A stretch of DNA of 64,000 nucleotides. It comes from Tyto alba. Taxonomy: Eukaryota; Chordata; Aves; Strigiformes; Tytonidae. A program made the translations under genes and the position numbers. Below the pieces are notes generated by a model. It searched no databases. It saw only the letters and a program-made list of their open reading frames with translations, and was not told the DNA's origin. Where the stretch lies: assembly GCF_018691265.1 (NCBI RefSeq), contig NW_024881296.1:6913427-6977426 (forward strand), in the 5' to 3' direction. Below, piece by piece: positions 46,668 through 59,655 of this stretch (position 1 is the first letter of the stretch; each line of letters opens with the position of its first letter).

Positions 46668-47816
46668 GAAGTCTGCACAGGCTGGCAGAGACCAGCGATG
46701 GATGTGGTGGCAATGAACTCGTGACTGGGGGCAGGAGGCGGAGGGCGGAGCAGTGTGGAGATATGCTGCAAGTCCAGCAAGAGCTAAAACTGGATGATTG
46801 GGCACTGGGATTCCCTAGTGAAAATTTATCTCAGCTCAGCATCTTTGGTTACCCCTGACTGGTCACAAATGCTTTACGCAAAATATTAATATTAATAATG
46901 TCTAATAATAACAATGATGATGTTTCTAACTGCATTTCATAGGTTCAGTTGGGAGCACAGATAGCCAGCTTGGGTATCAAAGTCAGAACTGAATAAAGCT
47001 CGCTTGGGTTCCAACTTACTGGAAAAATGTGTCAGTCTATTTGAAAGTAGACAGACGTTCACATGACCCCCTGTTTTGGCATGTTCTTCCTCTAGAAGAA
47101 ACCATGGACTGAGCCAACATGATGAATGAATCATTTCAAATCACTGGAGGGTAAATCTGAAAAGATTTCAACTTCATGATGCAATGTGCAATCATCCACT
47201 TTTCCACAGTCCCCTGAGACTGGAGGCACAGACCTTAAACTCACTACAGTTTCACACCGGTGGTATGAGTTTAACTTCAATGGATATTTGAGATTTAAAC
47301 TACTGTAAATAAAGAAAGTCAGATACACTCCGTCTTAAACATACTAATGTACAAACATTTTATATTAATTTTTCCATGAACCATTTCACCAAAGCTCAAC
47401 CTAATCCCTATTACAAACACACGTGAAGCAGTGGGGCAGAGGCAGCCTCTTCCACTGGTGAGCAGGCAGATGAACCCAGGCCATGCCTCTACATGAGCAC
47501 CCCAGCACCAGGAGTGCTCCGGGTGTCTGCCCAGGGTGTGCAGCCTGCTCCCAACCAGCACAAAGTAAGAAAGATGGTGCAGACTGAAGTTCTTTTAATT
47601 CAAGCAAAATGAATTTTTACTGAAATTACTGAGTATCCGGGGACCCCCATTCCAGGAACTGACAATATCTTATTTTGTGATTTTGGGCTGGACTTCTCTG
47701 TGTCTCTATTAGTGCATTTGCAAACACATGGTGCTCAAACAGGACACTTGTGATCCATGTAATACAGAGCGTTTTACAGAGGATATTAAACACCATGGTT
47801 CTCACCCAGACAGTAG
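46668..47816. other. Unassigned non-coding DNA
   Basis: No gene recognised. An AAT-rich stretch (46881-46923) may be a decayed simple repeat. Frames are at most 80 codons. Confidence 0.4.
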
Positions 47817-47930
47817 GCAAAAAGAGGCCCAGAGACTTTAAATGAATTGCCTAAGGTCAAACAGCAGCCCAGTGGCACATCTAGTATGCCAGATCTCCAA
47901 AGTAGTGTAATAATCCTTTATTCACTAGGT
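47817..47930 (+). mobile_element. MIR SINE fragment (second copy)
   Basis: 'agaggcccagagactttaaa', 'tgaattgcctaaggtcaaac', 'agcagcccagtggcaca' and 'ccagatctccaaagtagtg', ending in 'tttattcacta', follow MIR in order: 'gaggcacagagaggttaa', 'gtgacttgcccaaggtcacac', 'agcaagtcagtggcaga', 'cccagatctcctgactccc', 'ctctttccacta'. Same orientation as the copy at 44.6 kb. Core and 3' parts only. Confidence 0.8.
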
Positions 47931-50137
47931 AGTATTGCCTCCCTCAAGCTAATATAATGATAGTCACTAATGAGGTTGTTAGGTTTAATTAAAGCTGGTA
48001 GAGTGCATTACGTAGCAGGAAAGAAATTATTGTTTCATTATTGTATATTATAATAATTACAGAATAGCTAGACTTCTGCATTAACCACAGAAAAAGACTA
48101 CCCAAATTCTGTGTCCTATAAATTTTTAGACACATCGCATAGGAATTTCAATGGACAAAAGAACTGATGTTCTCAACATTGTGCTTAAGTACTTTCTTGA
48201 ACTCTTCTGGCTTATTAATCACTGTTTTTTTTTAATAATGGTTTAAATAAAATTAATTAATTAAAAACTATTCACTGAAAAGACTGAGTCCATGAATCTC
48301 CAACTTGTTACTGAGGGTCTGTTGTGCTACATCTATGGACACCTGATAAAATACTTCGGGGTGGTAAGACTTTAAAATACTGGAATATGAGGTATGGCAT
48401 TGTTTCATTTTTGAGTAAAAGGTTCTGCTTTGTTTCCAATTCAAACTGCCTCCTTACTGGAAAACGTAAGCAGAGCTTAAAGCAAAGCTAAAGATAAAAT
48501 GGCTAAAATTGGAATAGAAGTTTTCTAAATTACTTTCTTTGGGTCCATTATAACTTTACAGTTGCATTAATACAGAGTGACGTGTGTTCTTTTACCAGAT
48601 GGATTTCCCTGAGGACCAAATTTTGATCCTGTGTGTGTAACCTCAAAGAAAATAAATATAATTTGCAAAGGAAGATCTGTAGTCTTGGCTCATACTGAGA
48701 AGCCCCTTATTCCACAGAATTCCTCTCTGAGACTTTTTCTGCTGCTTTATGCAGGGAAGGGTGTCAGAATCAAATCCATAACTTACTAACTTAATAATTC
48801 CCTCATATTTTATCCCTGAAACTCTACCCATCAGACAGCAACAGCATACAATACATTCTTCACACATTGACACTCAAGGTGACAACTATATCCTATGGGA
48901 TCAGAAACCATCCCAGGGCTCTTCCTTGTATGTAGCCACAGTGGCAAAACAGAGTAATGCTGCTTGAACCATTTTCAAATTCAGTGGAAGTGGCATGGAA
49001 GGAAATCATCAGCAGCCTATGGAGCATATAAATAGCGCCAGGTTTTTTGGTTTCCTATCCCTTGCATATATAAGAAAACCAAGAACAAGCAAGACAGCCA
49101 TAAGACCATGTGGAACCATATTGCACAAGTCGCATTTTTATTATAGCAGCTAACAGCACAGGCAATTAGAAACTGCTAAGAAGACTTCTGCCCTGTGTAG
49201 AGTCAATGTTCACATACTTCAACTCTCCTCAATAAGGCAACACCCTTAAAGCCTAAAAAGACTTCCCATATTTACTACCCTTTTTGTTCATCTCCTTTCC
49301 TCCTGTCTATATCACAAATGGGGCAAGACTTCCTATTTCTGTATGACTGTTCAGATTGTTCTTGGTTCACAGCTGAGCCCCAGACATTTGTGGTTTGTCC
49401 TAGGCCCTCTCTCTTTAGCACATCCCTTTATTCTCCAAACACATTGGATCATTTTAGTCTTACACTGACTATGGTCAAAGACCATGCAGATGGAAGCCTT
49501 CACAGGCATATAAATAAAGAAGTTCATGTTCCTGGGTACATAGAGTAATTGCCTGCTCATGACAGATAAGGATGTGTGCATGTGTGTGTCTAACTGCTGG
49601 GTTTGCTCCTGCAGGAACATCTTTAGGTGTGCAATTTCCTACCAGATCTCTTGAAAGGCCAGATCAAAACCCCAAGAATTGCAGAAGCAAACTCTTCACT
49701 GATTTTTGATAGCTTTGAGTCAGGCACAGAATTTACAAAAGTAGCTCTTTTAATAAGCTTTTTCAGAAGCACTTAACTTTCCAGCTTAAGAACATGCTGT
49801 AGTCTCCATTTTCTACAGAGAGATGTAAGTTCAGTGTACATCAAGTGGGACAGAAATGACCCATAAATACCAAACATCTCAAAACATTTCACTGAAACTG
49901 TGAAAAGCCAGGGAATGTCCTTCCAGCCCCTGAAATGAGGCAGAAAGCAAGGCAGGGACTCTGTCTCCAACAAAAGGGTTATGTGATGGTGCAACATTCA
50001 GGGGTGCTCTTGCAATGTTTGAGCCTGGTTTCCCAAGTGGGATTCAGGGGTCCCACCGATGTTTACAGCATCTGCATCACAAAGCCAGAGTCTCAAAACC
50101 TGCCTGATGTCTCAGTCCTATTTGGTTTTGCAAGCTA
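47931..50137. other. Unassigned AT-rich non-coding DNA, about 2.2 kb
   Basis: No gene recognised. AT-rich at 47950-48270, including 'aattaattaattaaaa' near 48250. Frames are at most 89 codons. Confidence 0.4.
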
Positions 50138-50701
50138 ATGTACCCTCCCCATTTTTTCAGCGCAGATAAGTCTAGTAAACACACCCTTGGGATGCCCAAG
50201 TCCTCATGGAGTGATGAGAAATCCCTTTTACATGGTCACGCTCTTTGGCCACACGAGATCAGGCCTTTGGACAAGTGCATCCTCACTTCCAGAGCAGTGC
50301 ATGGCTCCCCGAGTTGCATGGCGCTGAAGAGCCCATGGTAGCACTGCCACTTTCCCCCATGCACCTGCCCGGGGGATGCACCAGGGACATGGTCCTGTGG
50401 GTGTATGAAACCCAGTGTAGACTAGTACAGCTTCAAGGAGAGATCCTGAAAACATCCCACCCTTGTGAGCAGTGAGATCAGACGAGGAATACCTGGGAAA
50501 GGTGAGACCCACAGTGCTGGGGGGTTTGGAAGCACATATCTGTTCCTGGAGAGAGTGCTTCACAGGCAGACAAACACCACCACTTTCTGCAAGAAAGGGC
50601 TGATCTAGATCAAAGGCTGAGCTCATGAATAAGTTTCATGCCAGATCCACCCCCCTTTCCTTAGTGTTTTGCTTCCTACCATCTATTTTAGGCCATTCCC
50701 A
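50138..50701. other. Unassigned DNA flanking the CpG-rich patch, with one strong acceptor-like site
   Basis: 'ccctccccattttttcag' ends at 50160 on the + strand. Downstream of it two + frames are open for about 58-60 codons. On the minus strand a 132-codon frame (50228-50626) begins just beyond the CpG-rich segment. None of the products is recognised. Several open frames on both strands together suggest composition more than coding. Confidence 0.25.
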
Positions 50702-50952
50702 ATAGGAGCGCCGGCTTTCGCGAATCCCATTTGCGGGTACCCGCCTCACCCCACGAGCTCAGACTTCTCCTCGAGCTTCTTTCCCCGCACGAGTGGCTGT
50801 GCCGTGGGCACGGGGCAGGCGCCAGGCTACCCCATTGCGCTGCAGACGGGGTGAGATGTAACCCCAGATAGAGCTGCGGGGGTAGGTGAGGCGGGAGGCT
50901 GCGGAGCGGGGCCCGTGCTCGGCACCCGGCCCTTGCCAGCCCTGTGCGTCCC
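50702..50952. promoter_or_regulatory. CpG-island-like segment, possible promoter
   Basis: About 24 CpGs in 250 bases by hand count, with roughly two-thirds G+C, in a window that is otherwise CpG-depleted. The observed/expected CpG ratio is near 0.9. Donor-like sites occur on both strands: 'cgtggg/gtgagg' on the minus strand near 50744 and 'gacggg/gtgaga' on the + strand near 50850. In vertebrates such segments usually mark unmethylated promoters, often of genes or long non-coding RNAs with a first exon inside the island. The segment is short and no downstream exons were proven, so direction and product are open. Confidence 0.4.
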
Positions 50953-53915
50953 ACGGTGAATTCCATCAGGGCACCTGAGGTTACAGCACTTGGCCCAACC
51001 ACCCGCTGAGCTAAACCTTCCTCTCTGCCCAGATCACTATCAGCCGACACTCAGCTCATCTGATGGATCCGTGCATTTAATCCTATTTCCTATACACAAG
51101 GAGCTGAGCAGTGTGTCACCCTGAGCCAGGAAATGCAGAGCTTTAGCAATTTGCGTTCATGCAGGAAATGTTCCTGTGCCGGTGGCAAAGCCACATCAAC
51201 CCACAACCAAAAACAAGTTTTCAAGAGTGATGAAGATAACATCTTGTTAGCAGCAAATACAGAGACTTAATTTAATTAATTATAATATAGCAGCTTTTCA
51301 AAATGTCTGAGAAGCCTTACTGGAAAAAAAAAAGTACAAAGGATAGGAAAAATAAATCTGTAGGTATAAAGCAGGGGAAATTTCAGGCATCCACTCTTTT
51401 CTTTCTCTAACTCTGTCCATGCTTCCCCTTACTTGCTCTCCTCTCACTTTCATCTTCTCCTGAAACTGATTCCATCATTACCAAGATGAAAGGGAGAGAG
51501 AGAGGGAAAATGCTGAAGAAGAGGTAGATCACTCATAACTGTATACTATCGGGGCAAGGTCTGTTTAGCTTCATATTAAGGTTGGTCTTGCTGAAAGTGT
51601 TTATTTGTGACCTGGAGGAAAGGAAAACAGGCTAAAGCAGGCAAAGAACCAGTAAAACAGTTTAATTGAGAGTGCATGAGGAATGGATGGATCTCAAATT
51701 GCTCAGACATTTATCTCAGCTTTTAATGATTTATCTAGCAAGTTTATGGATAGAAGGCTGAGGTAAACAGTTGCTTTTCTATGTTTTTCAAGGCTTCCTG
51801 GCTTCAGTTAGACAGAGGGTTTGCAGAAAATAATCTTCTTACAGTATTTCCAGATCATTGTCATAGCTGGAGCCACAAGCAAGCAGTCGTATGTAAGGAC
51901 TCATGTATATATGTGGCCATTTTCTAAGCTCAGAAATATCTTGAGCTTCATTCCATCTCTAAGTAAATATCCGTATCAACTATTATGCTGGCTGAGGGGT
52001 TGACCCTTCTGCATTTGTTTTTGGTTCCATTCTGAGACTGAGAAGAAAACCGCTGTCAGATTTACACCTGAAATATTCAATATCTTGTTCTTCAGCACTT
52101 GATATTTATAAAAGGAGCAAAATGTTGCAGTGAAGATACTCTGTGTGGCAAGGATCCAAGAGGGAATTTAAATTCATGACAGCTGTGATACAAGAAATGT
52201 ATTTTGCTTTTATAGTTGGATTTCTTTTTCTCCTGAAAGCAAAAAAAAGCAGAATAAAATGCAGACAAAAATGTTTTGCTAGAACTGGGCCACCAGTAGT
52301 TATTTCCTCCAAGCTAAGCCTTCACCTACAGAGACTATTCAACTGAAGCACAGAAAAAACCTTTTCTTACATTGCACAATACCTCCAATAGATCAATTTC
52401 TTGCAAGTGGGTGACTTTGCACTTAGCACAAAATTCTTAAATCCACAGGGTAAATTTTGATTTGGTTATTCTGCTCTTCTTTTCTATGCTGTGGAGCTGA
52501 ATGATGGCAATAATGGAGCAGAAAACAAAAATATTATGACTATAACTTCCATGACACTTGTTTTTGCAGCATTAACCACATGCGCTTTTTTCAGACCAAC
52601 TTCAGCTAGATGGCTACAGACATAAGAAATGTCACCAGACTAACGCTATCGGTACTAATTGGCCAAATAATGAATGACTGCAGAGTCTGTACTCTCAGCA
52701 TGCCTAGAGGGTGACTCTTCCAAGGCAGAGTTAAGACACATTGCCAGGGCACCAGCTGCATAGGAAAAAGCCTGCTAGGCTGTGCCGGCTCAGTATCTGA
52801 AGGGAAGAGTACCAACACCCAGGGCGATTCAGCACAGCCTCTCTCGGAAGATCTACATTTATCTAAATAAATTTCTTAGAGGGGTCTCTCACTGAGTTGC
52901 CACCTCTAGGTGTAATTCAGCAAGGTTTAGAATCAGATCCAAGTTTCTCCCCATACTTATTATTTTACATTTTCACACAAGGCTTCATGATTATTGGTTT
53001 GGAACATTAAAATGCAAATGATAGAGGAAGCAATACATATTTAAATGTACAGTGTCAGCTTCGTATAAAAGCTCTTCTGGAACAGAATGACACTATTTTC
53101 TTCAGTAACTTCTAAAAGTGGCAAAATAAAAATGAAAGGGAGAAAAAAAACTTCAGGCCTATTTGCATTCATGCTTTATTGGTCATGCTGAAAGAAAAAG
53201 CTTAGTAAGCTTGGAGAGGGGGATGGGGAGGAGAAAAGCAGTCATTAGTGTAAATGCAACCCACAGCTAACTCTGACTTCCCAGGCAGCATGAGGAGGAG
53301 AGAGAGCCAGGAGCATTAGATTTGAAACAAGGGTAACCTCCTCCTTACAGAAAAACAAAGAGGAGCTTTGATTTGATCTTGTCTTTCTCACTTCTGGAAT
53401 CAATATCCTCTTCATGTAAACACAAAGGAGAAAGGATGGAGAAAGGACAAATCCAGGGCAGAATGCAAAAAACCTCTCTGCCCCCTATCCTATCCTTGTA
53501 GGATGCCCTGTTTTCCAAATTTAACTTCTGGCTAAGGAGTGACAGAAGGTCACTTATTCTCATGATGTTTTTTTCAAAGCTTGTGTGGTTACCAGGGCAA
53601 TACAGAATGTTTCCAATTTTACTTTTTTAATACCACTTTACCACTGCCATATTCAGTGTTTTCTGAAGAGATAAACCAAGACTGTAAAAGCATGGAAGGC
53701 ATTTTTCATAGTGTAAAGCTGTAGCTCACAGCTGTGTGCCTTGTACATTCCCCATTTTCACTCCAGAGTCAACATGAGGACCTCAGCATCTAATGTTATA
53801 TGTTAACGGGTAAAGGAAGCAGGTGGCTGAGCTGTCACTACAAGCCATTTCTGCCCCCTTTACTCATGCTGTGATAAAATATCCATGCTAGCTCCATTTA
53901 CCTCCTTGGACACAG
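50953..53915. other. Unassigned non-coding DNA, about 3 kb
   Basis: No gene recognised. Composition returns to AT-rich after about 51060. Short (GA)n at 51492-51502. Frames are at most 72 codons. Confidence 0.4.
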
Positions 53916-54000
53916 TTCTGCTTCTCATGGAGGAACTGCAGAATTGCATTCTGCTTTAGCAATAGCAGGTGTGAATACAGATTACAAACAGCCCCAAAAG
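53916..54000 (+). other. Exon-like segment, 85 bases, unknown product
   Basis: The acceptor 'catttacctccttggacacag' ends at 53915 and a strong donor (aaaag/gtaagt) starts at 54001. Two of the three frames are open through the unit. One, reading SASHGGTAELHSALAIAG and onwards, ends on a codon border at the donor. The other is cysteine-rich. No family is recognised. Having two open frames in 85 bases is common by chance, so coding status is undecided. Confidence 0.2.
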
Positions 54001-55679
54001 GTAAGTCTGTATTTAGTCTCTAAACTCCATGAGGCTGAAGAGCATCTGGACCCAGGCCTGGATTGGCTCTCTTCCACGGAACAGCATGTCTTGATGAACT
54101 GACAAAGTCAGCAGAAAACCTAATTCAGGCCCCCTCCTGCATGCACCCCCCCACACAGATATACACACACACAGGTACTAACAGTCCTTTTCAGGTAGAA
54201 CGTAAATCAGTTCCCAGAATTTAGTCTTAACATGTTGTCAGAAATGTTTTTGCTGGAGGAGTTGTGTCTGCATGAGCTTTTGGCAGGATAGTGAGGAGAG
54301 ATGGGAGAGTAACACCCTTGGTTGAGGGAGCTAATGAGCTGGCAGAACTACTGTCATGTGTACCAGCCTCTAGTGAGAGCAGAATTAGGATCTTTGAAAC
54401 TTGTAGCCTTTGCAAAATTTACATTTCAGTTATCACAGGATTGGAATCCAGAAGTTTGCAGCAAAGTAAATTTGAAAAAAAAAGTAGGAAAACCCCCCTC
54501 TTTTTAGAAAGCCTGAAATTGTTACAAGTTAAGTTAAAATCCTGGCAAATTCATAAAGGGAACATACACTACTCACACCATTCAGATCATCTTGAAGTGG
54601 GACTGTATTACTTCCACAATTTTTAAGTTTCACTTGTTTCTAAGTTGAGGATAATCAAGCCCCAAAGTGAATTCGTTTGCTTGCGTTTCCCTTTATTACC
54701 ACTTCAGCCGTCTTGTGCTCGCTCCAAGGACGTGGTCACTGTGCCAGGGCTGCAGCCAGCAGCTGTGCGTGGGTGCCTGGGAGGGGAGCTTTGCTCTTTT
54801 CTCTGCTGTTCTTTCCCTTCGGCGCATGGAAAGCTGAGCCGTAAGTACACTTTATGTCTCTTACCCTTCAAAAAGTCATCTTCCATAATGCCGATTTATT
54901 CTTTTAAATAGAAATTCATTCCAAATAGTGTCATCCACTCCTCCACCCCATCCCCACGCTGGCATTACACAAGTGAAAGGCCTCCTGTTCCCTGCTGTCT
55001 GAGCTCTGGGGTCTTCACAAGGGTCACCCTCGATTCGAGACAGGCAAAACTTGCTGCTCTGGGATTCCAGCTTCCTGTGCCAGTACATGAATCACACTGG
55101 AAAGTATTATGAGTGTGAATTAAAATAGCCCATGAAAACATATTAAAAAGCTCTTCTTCATTAGCCAAATGTCAAAACCAGGGTAATGGTCACCAAAGGG
55201 AATCTGATGCTCCACCCCAAAGGATCCAGTCAGTTAGCTAATGCCTTTCTGGAGGAGACGCCGTCCCAAAAAGAAGTCAATTAATTATTTGTGTTACACT
55301 CAGTAAGGGTCAAACTGGGTAGACACGATAACTGTTTCCTTGTAAACTAATAACCCCCTTCCAAAACATGCTTTGGTTTGACCTGTTCTGGATATCTTTA
55401 CAGGTTCTTATTAATTGCTGGTAATAAGTTTCCTTCTGAGACCTAATTACAAATAGCACTGCCTAGAGTGAGGTTTAGCACCAACAGAAGAGGTTCCTCC
55501 TGTTTTCTTCATCCTAGAGGATTCTCACAGACCAGGGAGCATGGTGGTATTATGCTTAATTTCTACCTACATCTTTTGTCTTCAAAAGTTGAGCTTCTTA
55601 TACATCTGCATATAAAGTCCTTATGTCAGTTCAGCTTTTCCCTGGATGTTCCTTAGTTTGCAGGGTTTTCATGCATCCA
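54001..55679. other. Unassigned non-coding DNA with short (CA)n
   Basis: No gene recognised. (CA)-rich tract at 54148-54175. A 111-codon frame at 54291-54626 (+) crosses an A-rich run and has no known motif. Frames at 54645-54911 lie on both strands. Confidence 0.4.
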
Positions 55680-55860
55680 CTCATCTGGGTGTCTTCTGCA
55701 GCATCTCTATTTCAGTAATCTAATCCCAGTCCTTGGATTCACACCTCTCAACCTCTTCAACCACCTTGTTTGACTTCTCTATTATTCCCTCTACATCTTT
55801 TATTTTCTGTTTCCTACCTGCTGCTGCTCTCTTCACTCAGTAACCTGCTTCCAATCCAAA
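55680..55860 (+). repeat. Pyrimidine-rich tract
   Basis: C and T clearly dominate the + strand for about 180 bases, without a regular unit. Similar to, but weaker than, the tract at 31.2-31.5 kb. Confidence 0.4.
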
Positions 55861-56964
55861 GAATGATGGAAATGGAAAAAAGTCTATCTTGTATCCATAT
55901 AAGAAGTCTACAGAGGTGCAGTTAGCAGCTGATTTAGTAAAATGGAGCAAACTATTGTTAACTCAACCCACTCTGTAATCCTATGTTAACGCAGTGTCAC
56001 AGGAATGGAGAAGACAATGAGGTTTATCAACAGCCAGAATGTACAACTGGGGCACAGATTCCTACACAGAGGAGCACAGAGAGTTTGGTACCAATTCTAT
56101 TACATGTTCTTGCTCCAGAAGAACAGCTGTTTTCATAAATAACCCATTGCAGTTTCTCAGAGAGTGCTAAAATACGGGTAAACTGTGGTAAATCTCATCC
56201 TCAGGGTACAGAATTGGTAGAAATACAATCTAGGTAATAATTAAGGATAACCAGAAGGCAAACCAAGTGTTTCTCTTTAGCTTTCCAGAATATGGGATGA
56301 ATAGGACATCTGAAGCTGCTGAACAAAGCATTAGTTTTCCAGTATGCGTAATAAGCTGATAGAGATTTAATGACGTGATACCACTGAGACCTTGATTTTT
56401 AGAGTAAGGAAAAAGAGTCTATGTGTATATATGGAAAGTAAAACCACTCACAGTTACGTTAGATAAGTTTGGGATTTTTTAAGCAGGAATATGCAACTTC
56501 ATCCTTCTATGGGTAAGGCAATGATCAGCACAAGTAGATTGAAATACTTCTATTATGAGTAGCTACAGTTCAATCACATAGCACAAGTACTGATCTCATT
56601 GTGTTTGAAACCAGGAGGGTAAGTATGATGGTATCCTTCACCATCAAGGACCTCCAGCGTTTGATGATTTGGGGACCACTTGCATGTATTAACCAGCAAT
56701 GCTGCACTTCTCTGCCTGCAGCCTGGTGTGGCTTCTGCTCCCGTGTAGCTCATGCTTCCTCTGGGAAATGCTCTTAAGCTTATTTTGCTTTCATTTTAGG
56801 ATCTAGTTCTGTTTCCCAGACGTATAGGGAATTGGCTGGGTGAGTCACAGGGAGACACACCAGCCTATGCATTAGGTGGCCAAATGGGCTGGCTCAGGTC
56901 CCTCTACTTCTTTAATCAGAGAAGACACCCGGGCTCAATAACCCCAGGGAGTTTCCTGTGAGCT
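55861..56964. other. Unassigned non-coding DNA
   Basis: No gene, repeat or open frame worth naming was found in this 1.1 kb. Confidence 0.4.
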
Positions 56965-56986
56965 GGGGAGCTCGGGGAGGGGGGGG
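56965..56986 (+). repeat. G-run cluster with G-quadruplex potential
   Basis: Runs of 4, 4 and 8 G fall within 22 bases. The last run can supply two G tracts, so a four-tract quadruplex is possible on the + strand. Confidence 0.6.
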
Positions 56987-59639
56987 TGGAGTCTGGCCCC
57001 TCAGCCAGCACACAAAAGGCTTCACCTCACCCAGATGTACCTGGCCAGAAACAAGGTCTCTCATCCCAGCTAGTGTCTGCTCTGCCTCTGTAGCCAGCGG
57101 CAGTGGAGGGAGGCAGCTCTGGTTGATTCATCCCCTTTTAAGCCAGGTATATGGATAGGTGGGATGAATCACTGTCTGGCACTGACTCCACTGACTGCAG
57201 GAAGAATAAGGCAACTAACTTAAGTCAGATGCTTCATTTCTAAGTGAGTAAAATTAGGTTAAATTAATCCCTCCCTTTGTTGCACTGTGATGGGGAAGGC
57301 TAATGATTGCACTTTATTTGGAGAGAGACTTATCCTCACCTCAGTAAAATAAAACCACTTTGTTATTTGTTTTCCAGCTGTGCTATATGTTCTGATGGGT
57401 GGATCACTACTCTCTAATACAGCAGGTAAAATGAGAGGAGACATCTAAATCACTGATGCAATATTGCCAATTGTTTGCATCTTATTTCTGGTCTCTCATG
57501 ATATGTTCTGTTTCTTGAAGCCTTGGGCATTGAAAACAAATGAGAATACCACCTTCCTTTTTTAATATAAACCAGAAGTTTACACTTCTAGTCATCTGGA
57601 AAACAAGCGTGAAAAAGCATGATCTGCGTGTACTATACAAGAAAAATAAAAGTCAAATGCAAATAAAAAGTACCCAGAATATAATAAAAAAGAACAACTC
57701 TCCTTCATTTGAACCTGATTTTCAAATCTGACCCAAGATTTTCTTCCTTTTGCTTTCAGTAGTTTGTCTTTATCTATAAAAAAGCAGAATGAACCCTAAG
57801 AATTCTTGCAAACTTATAGTTAAAAAAAAAAAATCTTGAGCTGTAGTATCCATTACAACATGGTCAATGAATGGCACCAAAACCAGTAGCTTTGCCACCT
57901 GTTCCTTCATGAGCCAGACCCTTCAGGATTTTGCTTCTATTTTCTTTCACACACAGGGGCCATGTGCAAAGCTCAGAGACTGTCTCTGTCTGTTGCTTAT
58001 TAATTGGGCAGTTGTGTGAAAATAGAAGAGTTCAAAAAAGGTTCCTTAGCCTGTTGTGTTTCCCTGCGCCACAACAAATGCAACCAAGGTTAGATGGGTC
58101 CCGAGTCACATAGAAGAGTCACACGGCAGTGGGCCAGACAAAATAGTCCTACTTTGACTTGTTACCTCATTAGTTATCCATTCCTTCAGTCACAAGGCTC
58201 CTATAATCAACAGCAGGTCAAAGCCATTTCCTCCCTCCTCCAAACAAGAAAATCTTCTGTTGTATTTCAGCATGTGCCTTAGGGTTATGCCCAAATCCTG
58301 AGGAAGCCAGTAGAATTAAGGCTTTAACAATGAGAATTAATGAAACGGTGTACTTTAGATATTGAAGGATGATTCAACAAGGTACAGTCATCCCAACAAC
58401 AAGCAGCTTTCTTCACTCAGGGACTTGGCGGAGGGAAAGCATGCAGAAGTGCAGTCTTCAGTTTGGAAGCAAAACTTCATAAGCATGGGGGTGATGGAGT
58501 AGGAGTCAAAAAGGTTTATCCTACTATTTTGCTGACTTCTAAGTAGGGTTGCTGGTACATATTATGTCTAAAAATGAAATTAGAAAGATATTTGATGAGG
58601 AAGGAGTGTGCATATCACCCAGCAGTTGGAGATTCAGGAGTCATGCCTTGACAGTTGACTTCTGTTTTACTTGGGCAAGTTGCTGCTCTCTCAGCCTTCA
58701 TTAAGTAGCTACACTTGAAATGGACCTGTTCCACTCTGTCTTTCACGGATAGTGGATATTTTAAATCATCCTTGAAACACTCTGTAATTCTGCAAGGCTA
58801 GGAATTATACGCAGTGCAAAATATGACTAATGTTTGTGTGAGTCATTGACTGTGTTACCAAAGATAGTTTTAGAGAAACGAACATGCACAAAATAAGGCT
58901 GATCCTGCAAAATCCACAGTTCTGCTGTGTACATGGTGGATGTGAGGACACCAGACGGTGTGCTGGGATTTTCCCAAGCACCTTGTGACAGACTGCTTCA
59001 GCCTCCTTCCACTGTTCTGGGAGGGAAAACTCTGACTGCCAGGTCAACATGGGGTGCTTTGGATGTCCCGCTATGCCTCCTCATGATCTGTAAAAAACCA
59101 AGAAACTCTGGAAATAAGAGGAAAAAGGTGTCTTATCCACAAGCAGAGGAAATTTTGGGAATACTGACCTCAGATGCCCCGCCTAGCCACGCTGCGCACA
59201 GAAGTGTGTTGATGGAGAGCTGACCCCGATGAGCTGGCCATCTGGTACACGCAGTGTGCTGCAGCAGGGAGAAAGGGGTGTTGTGTTCCAGCAGTACTGT
59301 GGCCAAAGAACCAGCAACAGTGTCAGCCAGGAAAATGGCCTTTTTCTTTTGGCAAAAGCCTCTCCATGTATACATACGTCTGTTCCCTCACCCACCCCCT
59401 GTCTGAATGAGAAATCAGGGCCTTCTTGACATGAGGCAGAGCACACCAGATGCTGAGCAGTCAACAAGACAGATGCTGCCAGGGGGACAAAAGAGGTAAT
59501 CATATAAACACTTAAAAGCTCCTTTTAATCAAAATGTTCATTGTCCGTTTTAAAAGGAAGGTACTTTTTAATAGCTATTTAATTCCTTTTGAAGGCAAGA
59601 AAGGGGTGGAGGAAATATTTCTTTACAAGAATGAGGCAC
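56987..59639. other. Unassigned non-coding DNA, about 2.7 kb
   Basis: No gene recognised. A-rich stretches at 57640-57700 and 57824-57834. Overlapping frames of 66-106 codons on both strands at 59133-59503 have no known motif. Confidence 0.4.
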
Positions 59640-59655
59640 TTTTTTTTTTTTTTTT
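59640..59655 (+). repeat. Poly(T) run, 16 T
   Basis: A homopolymer of 16 T on the + strand (A on the minus). No retrocopy sequence was found on either side. Confidence 0.85.

Noticed and set aside
50228..50626. 132-codon minus frame just downstream of the CpG-rich segment
   Set aside because: Its position is tempting, but the product is unrecognised and two + frames are open in the same bases, so coding is not supported without transcript data.
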